NCBI GenBank assembly: GCA_006739055.1 | Contig: AP019702.1 | Span: 2,471,388-2,535,387, forward strand | Length of the DNA stretch: 64,000 bases | Source of the DNA: Allostella vacuolata | GTDB taxonomy: Bacteria > Pseudomonadota > Alphaproteobacteria > ATCC43930 > Allostellaceae | Direction of reading: 5' to 3' | Part shown: one piece after another, positions 58,654-64,000 of the stretch | Position numbering within the stretch: position 1 is the stretch's first letter | Layout: each line of letters starts with the position of its first letter | The notes under the pieces: generated by a model | Told to the model about the DNA's origin: nothing | What the model saw: only the letters and a program-made list of their open reading frames with translations | The model's database searches: none | Program-made: the position numbers and the translations under genes

Positions 58654-60435
58654 TCAGAACCCGGCGACCAGCACCAGGGCCGCGCCCGCCGGAAGGGCGG
58701 CGCCGCGCAGCACCGGCGAGCGGTCGGCGCGGATCACGCCGAAGCTCAGCAGCCATAGCCCCACCCCGACCTTGGCGGTCGCGGCCAGCGCCAGCAGCGG
58801 CGCGTCGGCCAGTTCCAGCAGCGAGGGGTGCTGGACGAACGCGAGCGGCACGATGAACAGGCCCATGCCGAGCCGCATGGCCCATCCCGCGACCGGCAGC
58901 CATGGCGTCTGGGCGATGCCGGCGGCGATGAACACGGTCCCGCAGACCGGCGGGGTGATCGTGCACAGCAGCGCGTACCAGAAGACGAAGAGGTGCGCCT
59001 GCAGGGGCGGCAGGCCGAGCCGCTGCAGGGCGGGGCCGGCGACCGCGACGCAGATGACGTAGGCGGCCGTGGTCGGCAGCTCCATGCCGAGCACGAGGCA
59101 GGCGCAGGCGGTCAGGATCAGGGCCAGCCACAACCGGTCGCCGGACAGCTCCAGGATCGCCGAGGTGATCTTCACCCCGAGGCCGGTCATGTTGAAGACG
59201 CCGACGATGAGGCCGGCGCAGATGATGACGGCGGCGATGTGGGCGATCTGGTGCCCGGCCTCGACCGCGGCCGTCGCCAGGCGCGCCAGCCAGCGCCGGA
59301 AGTCGGGCCGGCCGGTGGCGTCCACCAGCAGCAGCAGGGCGGCGGCGAAGGCGGCGAAGGCGGCGCCCAGCTGGGCGGTGTAGGCGGTGAAGCCCAGCAC
59401 GGCGACGACGATCAGCAGCGGGACCAGGAAGAACGGCATGGTCCGCGCCACCATCGCCCAGCCGGGCAGGGCGGATGCGGGCAATCCGGTCAGTCCGAGG
59501 CGCACGGCGAAATGGTCGGTCCCGATCCAGGCGGCGGCGAAGAAGAGGACGGCCGGAAGCGTCGCCGCCACCATCAGCTCGGAATAGGGGATGCGGATCA
59601 GCTCCGCCATCAGGAAGACCCCGGCCCCCATGACCGGCGGCATGATCTGCCCGCCCGTCGATGCCACGGCCTCGACGGCGGCGGCGAACGGCCGCGGGTA
59701 TCCGGCCCGGATCATCGCCGGAATGGTCATGGTCCCGGTGGTGACGACGTTGGCCGACGCCGAACCGGAGATGGTGCCGTAGAGGGCGGACGCAACCACC
59801 TCGACCTTGGCCGAGCCGGCGCGGTAGCGGCCGGCGAGCTGGGTCGCGAAGCTCATGAAGCCGGTGCCGGCGTCGCCCGCCGCCACCAGGGCGCCCAGGA
59901 TCAGGAATGGCGCCACCAGGTCGACCGAGACGCCGGTCAGCTGGCCCCACAGCCCGCCCTCGGCCACCACCAGCGTGCCGAGGAAGCTGTCGAGCGGCAG
60001 GCCGGGATGGCCGAAGTCGCCCGGGAGGTACTCTCCGAACAGGCCGTAGGCGAGGCAGATCGCGGCCACCGTCGGCATCACCGCCTTGACCGAGCGGCGC
60101 GCCATCTCCAGCACGACCAGGATCAGCAGGATGGCCACTGCATACTGGAACCAGCCGACGACGACGCCGTACTGGTCGACCAGGCGCTCGCGGGCGAAGG
60201 CGATCCACAGGCACGCGGCGACACCGAGCGTGCACAGCGCCATGCCGCTGAGCCGCGACCAGCGGCCGCCCGGCGCGAACAGGAAGACGAAGGGCAGCGC
60301 CAGCGCCAGGTGGAGCGGTCGCGTCACCAGCGTCGGCAGCAGGCCGGACACGACCAGGTAGAGGTGGAAGCCGATCGACGCCAGGGCGCAGAAGAGGATG
60401 ACGGCCGCCATGCGGCCGTCGCGCGACGCGGTCAC
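58654..60435 (-). CDS. fused TRAP transporter permease (TAXI type)
   Basis: 593 residues from a GTG at 60435; the ATG at 60411 is an alternative. About 14 hydrophobic spans. The first ~150 residues correspond to the small (DctQ-like) subunit and the rest to DctM. Landmarks are SASANVVTTGTMTIPAMIRAG, EAVASTGGQIMPPVMGAG, VGVFNMTGLGVKI and ACACLVLGMELPTTAAYV. Fused 4TM/12TM permeases go with TAXI binding proteins, and that gene ends nine bases upstream. The pair imports an organic anion such as glutamate or another carboxylate, driven by ion gradients. The C-terminus has two or three extra spans (DUF3394-like). Confidence 0.92.
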   Translation of the reverse strand: MTASRDGRMAAVILFCALASIGFHLYLVVSGLLPTLVTRPLHLALALPFVFLFAPGGRWSRLSGMALCTLGVAACLWIAFARERLVDQYGVVVGWFQYAVAILLILVVLEMARRSVKAVMPTVAAICLAYGLFGEYLPGDFGHPGLPLDSFLGTLVVAEGGLWGQLTGVSVDLVAPFLILGALVAAGDAGTGFMSFATQLAGRYRAGSAKVEVVASALYGTISGSASANVVTTGTMTIPAMIRAGYPRPFAAAVEAVASTGGQIMPPVMGAGVFLMAELIRIPYSELMVAATLPAVLFFAAAWIGTDHFAVRLGLTGLPASALPGWAMVARTMPFFLVPLLIVVAVLGFTAYTAQLGAAFAAFAAALLLLVDATGRPDFRRWLARLATAAVEAGHQIAHIAAVIICAGLIVGVFNMTGLGVKITSAILELSGDRLWLALILTACACLVLGMELPTTAAYVICVAVAGPALQRLGLPPLQAHLFVFWYALLCTITPPVCGTVFIAAGIAQTPWLPVAGWAMRLGMGLFIVPLAFVQHPSLLELADAPLLALAATAKVGVGLWLLSFGVIRADRSPVLRGAALPAGAALVLVAGF

Positions 60436-60444
60436 GTCGGGCTG

Positions 60445-61404
60445 CTACCGGGCGGCGGGAATGGTGATCCCGGCCTCGCGGTAGTAGCGCGCGGCCCCCG
60501 GATGCAAGGCGACGCCGAGGAGCGCCACCTGGTCGGTGGTGACCCCGTCCCACCACGGGTTCTGCTTCGCCAGCTCCGGCTTGCGCACCCAGAAGGCCTT
60601 GACCACGGCATAGGCGGTCGCCTCGTCCATGCGCTGGGTGGCATAGGCGCCGACCGGCAGCGCGATGGTGGCGGTCGGCGTGTCGACCCCCTTGTAGATG
60701 CCGGCGGGGATCGTCATCGCCGTGGCGCTCGGATCCTGCTGCCGGATCGCGGCCACCTGGGCCGCGTCCAGGCCCAGCAGCCGGATCGGCATCGCAACCG
60801 CGAGTTCCTGCAGGTTGGGGGCGGGGAAGGAGCCGCCGGTGGCGAAGCCGTCGATCTGCCGGTTGCGCATGGCGTTCACCGCCGCGTTCAGTTCCACATC
60901 GACGAGGTTCACCTTGTCGGCGATGCCGAGCAGCCGGAACACCGCGTCGCTCTGGCGCTGGGTGAAGGTGCCGCGCCCGCCGGCGACGAACCGCTTGCCG
61001 GCCAGCTCGCCCAGGTTGGCCACGCCCGCGTCGGCCCGCACCACCCAGTGCATGGTGATGGCGGGCAGGGTGAACAGGCCCTGCACGGTGTCGTAGCCGG
61101 TCTCGCCCTCGAACGGCTTGCGGCCGGCGCGGGCGGCGGCGACCAGGGCGGGCGGCGAGGTGAAGAGATAGGCGCCCGGGCGGCGGATCGCCTCCTTGAC
61201 GTTCTGCACCGAGCCCTGGCTTTCCTCGACCGTGGGCACGACGGCACCCTTGCTCTCGGTCCGGATCGCCTCCGAAAGCTGCACGGTCATGACGTAGTAG
61301 GCCGACCCGCTGGCTGCCGCCTTCAGCGTCAGGCGGGTCTCGGCCATGGCCGTGCCGGACAGCAGCATCCCGCCTGCAAGGGCGGCCGAAACCAGTGCGC
61401 GCAT
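60445..61404 (-). CDS. TAXI-family TRAP transporter solute-binding protein
   Basis: 319 residues from the ATG at 61404; an ATG three codons upstream is also possible. A Sec signal peptide ends near GTAMAETR. The mature protein has TLKAAASGSAYYVMTVQLSE, VPTVEESQGSVQNVKEAI and VQGLFTLPAITMHWVVRADA. LAGKRFVAGGRGTFTQRQ, FATGGSFPAPNLQELA and HPGAARYYREAGI close the TAXI (TRAP-associated extracytoplasmic immunogenic) pattern. It captures the substrate in the periplasm for the fused permease encoded directly downstream. The ligand is not deducible. Confidence 0.92.
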   Translation of the reverse strand: MRALVSAALAGGMLLSGTAMAETRLTLKAAASGSAYYVMTVQLSEAIRTESKGAVVPTVEESQGSVQNVKEAIRRPGAYLFTSPPALVAAARAGRKPFEGETGYDTVQGLFTLPAITMHWVVRADAGVANLGELAGKRFVAGGRGTFTQRQSDAVFRLLGIADKVNLVDVELNAAVNAMRNRQIDGFATGGSFPAPNLQELAVAMPIRLLGLDAAQVAAIRQQDPSATAMTIPAGIYKGVDTPTATIALPVGAYATQRMDEATAYAVVKAFWVRKPELAKQNPWWDGVTTDQVALLGVALHPGAARYYREAGITIPAAR

Positions 61405-61782
61405 CGTTTCCATCCGGGTCCAGATCGTTCGGCAGAGCATGCCAGCCCGGCGCCGCGGCAGCAAGCCGAGGCCGACGGGCCGGGCCGTTCGCGCCCAGGT
61501 TGATGGTTGTGTGACGATCTGCCTTTCGGCTTGCGATCCGCCGACGGGGTGGATACCTTCCACCCGGGGAGCGAAAGGCCCGGTATCGCCGGGCCGAAGG
61601 GGTGGATCTTTCCAGGGTCCCGGATGCCCGCTGGGGAGCGGGGTGCGCCGGGCTCGATCCTGGACTGCAGAGACTTCGATCCATCCCGACCCGACAGCGC
61701 CGGGCCCGGCCATGCCGGGCCCTGGGCCATAGCCGTGCAACGCGGCCGCTGTTCTTTTGGGTAGGCGGGGGCGGAGACGGGG
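61405..61782. other. intergenic region, 378 bases, no gene recognised
   Basis: This lies between the divergent TAXI and M23 genes. Several open frames exist on both strands, but none has a ribosome-binding site with family-like content. A G-rich stretch at 61769-61780 serves as the M23 ribosome-binding region. The T-rich TGTTCTTTTGGG at 61750-61760 may be part of its promoter. Confidence 0.5.
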
Positions 61783-63279
61783 ATGACCGGACAGATGGAC
61801 AAGCGGACGGTCGAGCATCGACGGAACTGGCCGGCATGGGTCGCCGGCGGCTGCGCGGGGATGCTGCTCTGGTCGTCGGTCCCGGCGGTGAGCGAGGTTG
61901 CGGCCCCGGCGCCCGCCGCGCTGGCGCCGCCGGCCGCGATCAGCGCGGACCGCGAGACGCTGATGCGGGTGCTGGCCGAGGAGATGACGAGCCGCCTGGT
62001 GACCGCGCTGTCGAACCAGGCGCGATCGCATGCGACGGAGGTGGCGACGCTGGAATTCCGGCTGCGCCAGGCCGAGGAAAGGCTGGATCGCGCCGAGGCG
62101 GCCCGGCGCGAGGCCGAGGCCGCCTATCGCGGCGAAGTCGAGGAGATGCGCGGCCTGCTCGCCCGGGCGGAGTCCGCGGTCAGCGGTGTCAGTGCTTCGC
62201 AGGCGGCGATGAAGGCGAGCCTGGAGGAGCGCGACGAGGATGTCGTCCGCCTGAAGACCGCCCTGGTGCGTTCGCTGGGCGAGCTCGGCGAGGCTCGCCA
62301 GGAGGCGCGCCGCCAGGCCGCCCAGCATTCGGAGGCGGCCAGCGCCGGCGAGGCCGTGGCCCGCGACGTGGCGGAGCTGCGGCAGCGCCTGGATGCGGCG
62401 GCGGCCGAGCTGGAGCGGGCCCGCCAGGACGCCACGGCGATGGCGGCCGAGCGCGACCGGCTGCAGGCGGACGGCGAGGCCGCCCGGATGGAGGTGGCGA
62501 CCCTGCGGGTCGATCGGGACGTGACCGCGGGCGAGCGCAACGCGCTGTCCGACCGGCTGGAACTGGTCGCCGCGCAGACCGTCCTGCCGGCCGAGGCGCC
62601 GGGGCCGGCCGGCCTGGAATCCCGCGCCCTGGAGCGCCTGGGGCAGATTGAGCAGTTCCTGTCGTCGACCGGCATCAATGTCGGGCGTCTCTCGGCCCCG
62701 GTGCCCGCCAAGGGGGCGATCGTGCCGCCGCCCCTGCCGGCATCGCGCCAGGGCGGCCGCGGCGGTCCGTTCATCCCACCCAACCTGCGCCTGTCCGCCG
62801 CCGTGCCCCCGCTCCACGCCGAGGCGGCACTGCGCGTGGAGCGGCAGCTCGACCGGCTGGAGCGGGTGGAGCGCGTGCTGCGGGTGATGCCGCTGGGGGC
62901 GCCCTTGCGGGACTATTCGTTCGAAAGCCCGTTCGGGCCGCGTTCCGATCCCTTCAGGCGGCGGGCGGCCATGCATGAGGGCGTCGACCTGTCCGCGCCC
63001 ATGCGCACGCCCCTGCGCAGCACCGCGCCGGGCACGGTCGTCCATGCGGGCTGGAAATCGGCCTATGGCAAGACGGTCGACGTGCAGCATGCGGGCGGCC
63101 TCCTCACCCGCTATGCCCACATGGCCGAGATCAAGGTGCGGGACGGCGAGCAGGTGCAGCGGGGCGACGTCGTCGGCCTGCTCGGGTCGACCGGCCGCAG
63201 CACCGGCCCGCACGTCCATTACGAGGTGATGATCGAGGGTCGCCCGGTCGACCCGGCGCGCTTCATCGGCCGGAAATAG
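61783..63279 (+). CDS. M23 metallopeptidase with long coiled coil (EnvC/TagE-like)
   Basis: 498 residues. A hydrophobic N-terminal segment (about 17-38) acts as signal or anchor. Residues about 55-270 are a long Ala/Glu/Arg coiled coil with heptad character. The LytM/M23 domain spans about 380-495. It has SFESPFGPRSDPFRRRAAMHEGVD in pieces, with metal His/Asp in MHEGVDL, then GTVVHAGW, YGKTVDVQHAGGLLTRYAHM, and the HxH of GPHVHYEV. The zinc ligands are present, so it may cleave peptidoglycan cross-links; coiled-coil M23 proteins also activate amidases at division. The stop lies in a short direct repeat. Confidence 0.9.
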   Translation: MTGQMDKRTVEHRRNWPAWVAGGCAGMLLWSSVPAVSEVAAPAPAALAPPAAISADRETLMRVLAEEMTSRLVTALSNQARSHATEVATLEFRLRQAEERLDRAEAARREAEAAYRGEVEEMRGLLARAESAVSGVSASQAAMKASLEERDEDVVRLKTALVRSLGELGEARQEARRQAAQHSEAASAGEAVARDVAELRQRLDAAAAELERARQDATAMAAERDRLQADGEAARMEVATLRVDRDVTAGERNALSDRLELVAAQTVLPAEAPGPAGLESRALERLGQIEQFLSSTGINVGRLSAPVPAKGAIVPPPLPASRQGGRGGPFIPPNLRLSAAVPPLHAEAALRVERQLDRLERVERVLRVMPLGAPLRDYSFESPFGPRSDPFRRRAAMHEGVDLSAPMRTPLRSTAPGTVVHAGWKSAYGKTVDVQHAGGLLTRYAHMAEIKVRDGEQVQRGDVVGLLGSTGRSTGPHVHYEVMIEGRPVDPARFIGRK

Positions 63280-63294
63280 GCCGCGGCCGGAAAT
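63267..63294. repeat. 17-bp-period direct repeat across the M23 stop codon
   Basis: CGGCCGGAAAT occurs at 63267 and 63284. The TAG stop (63277-63279) begins at the last base of the first copy. Confidence 0.8.
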
Positions 63295-63302
63295 GGACGA
63301 GC

Positions 63303-63326
63303 GGCCGGCGGCGCGAGCCGCCGGCC
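63303..63326. terminator. bidirectional hairpin between M23 and threonine dehydratase genes
   Basis: Perfect 10-bp G+C stem (63303-63312 with 63317-63326) with a GCGA loop, between convergent stops at 63279 and 63336. Confidence 0.7.
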
Positions 63327-63335
63327 GGCCCTCGT

Positions 63336-64000
63336 TCAGGCCCCCGCCAGCACCTCCCGGTACAGGGCCGGGTCGACATTGCCGCCGGAGCAGACGACCG
63401 CGATCGTCCGGCCGCGGATGTCGATCCTGCCGGTCAGCACTGCCGCCAGCCCGACCGCGCCGCCCGGCTCGACCACGACCTTGAAGTGGCGGAAGGCGAA
63501 GCGCATCGCCTCGGCGACCTCGGCGTCGGTGACCACCAGCCCCCCGGCCAGGCGCCGGGCGTTGATGGTGAAGGTGATGCGGCCCGGGGTCGAGGCGAGC
63601 AGGGCGTCGCAGAAGGAGCGGGCGGCGGGATCGTTCTCGACCCAGTCGGCGGCCGCCAGGGACCGGGTGGTGTCGTCGAAGCCGGCCGGCTCGCAGCAGA
63701 AGACCGGGGTGCCCGGGCTGCGCGCCGCGATCGCGGTCGACACGCCCGCGACCAGGCCGCCGCCGCCCGCCGGGACCAGGACCGCGTCCAGTACCACCCC
63801 CTTGGCGGCCGCCTGCATGGCGATCTCCAGGCCGATCGTGCCCTGGCCGGCGATCACGTTGGGCTCGTCGTAGGGGCGGATGATGGTGCCGCCGCGCTCG
63901 GCCGCCAGCCGCTCGCCGATCTCTTCCCGGCTCTCGGTATAGCGGTCGTAGAAGACCACCTCGGCGCCGTAGCCCCGGGTGTTCTCGACCTTGATGGCGG
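63336..64000 (-). CDS. threonine/serine dehydratase-like PLP enzyme (C-terminal part, partial at window edge)
   Basis: The frame is open to the right edge, giving 221 residues from AIKVENTRGYGAEVVFYD. Fold-type II PLP landmarks are IRPYDEPNVIAGQGTIGLEI, the phosphate-binding glycine loop LVPAGGGGLVAGV, CEPAGFDDT, EPGGAVGLAA and VCSGGNVDP. These match serine/threonine dehydratases that deaminate the amino acid to a 2-keto acid. The catalytic lysine and the start lie outside the window. It has no ACT regulatory domain after the core, so it is the short catabolic or EutB-like form rather than biosynthetic IlvA. A related racemase or hydroxy-aspartate dehydratase is possible. Confidence 0.88.
   Translation of the reverse strand, partial: AIKVENTRGYGAEVVFYDRYTESREEIGERLAAERGGTIIRPYDEPNVIAGQGTIGLEIAMQAAAKGVVLDAVLVPAGGGGLVAGVSTAIAARSPGTPVFCCEPAGFDDTTRSLAAADWVENDPAARSFCDALLASTPGRITFTINARRLAGGLVVTDAEVAEAMRFAFRHFKVVVEPGGAVGLAAVLTGRIDIRGRTIAVVCSGGNVDPALYREVLAGA

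Overview
The window is about 70% G+C (judged by eye) and densely coding. Gene content points to an alphaproteobacterium, probably of the Rhodospirillales type. The pointers are HisZ beside PurA, an RpoH with an intact RpoH box, an EipB/DUF1849 envelope protein, a DUF6476 small membrane protein, CX14CX2C-type QueE and a TAXI-TRAP transporter. The species is not identifiable from the sequence alone. High G+C produces very long antisense open frames over most genes; these were ignored.

Layout. (1) 1-1683: the first 263 codons of a type I-E cas3, running off the left edge, next to an RTX calcium-binding protein. (2) 1871-8336: an AI-2E-type permease, an alpha/beta hydrolase overlapping a TauD-like dioxygenase tail to tail, a family III CoA-transferase and a YihY membrane protein. 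(3) 8444-16293: a compact signalling island. Five minus-strand genes overlap or nearly touch: a large PAS histidine kinase, a secreted SUOX-like protein, a second kinase, a lone receiver and a receiver-EAL protein. A receiver-winged-helix regulator is divergent from them. (4) 16395-24667: housekeeping genes (queE, tRNA-Glu, threonine aldolase, rluD, rpoH, a CBS protein, hisZ-purA, a GFA enzyme, tRNA-Leu). (5) 24767-31247: an exported methyltransferase-like protein, an APC permease, and a degP-small membrane protein-response regulator-kinase cluster. (6) 31394-39818: enoyl-CoA hydratase, glpK, a small secreted protein, an M23 peptidase, an acyl-CoA ligase with a CDO-like cupin, a second RTX protein and an FAH-family hydrolase. 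(7) 39837-45651: a tetR-adaptor-RND pump locus with two matching operator boxes, then a TorF-type porin. (8) 45918-49103: a phosphotransferase/acyl-CoA dehydrogenase/SDR operon of the ACAD10/11 kind. (9) 49141-52035: an accessory region in which SDR 3' end, toxin-antitoxin module and NUDIX gene occur twice in tandem, with a different module in each copy (DUF4160/DUF2442-HTH, then BrnT/BrnA). (10) 52047-64000: MaoC, gnd-gntK, a large catalase, a hydroxyacid dehydrogenase, eipB, TAXI-TRAP uptake, an M23 peptidase and a partial threonine dehydratase.

The most notable points are the type I-E cas3 at the edge, the signalling island, the duplicated SDR/TA/NUDIX block, the paired TetR boxes, and a recurring pattern of short tandem duplications that span stop codons. 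Perfect hairpins lie between several convergent gene pairs and probably terminate transcription in both directions.
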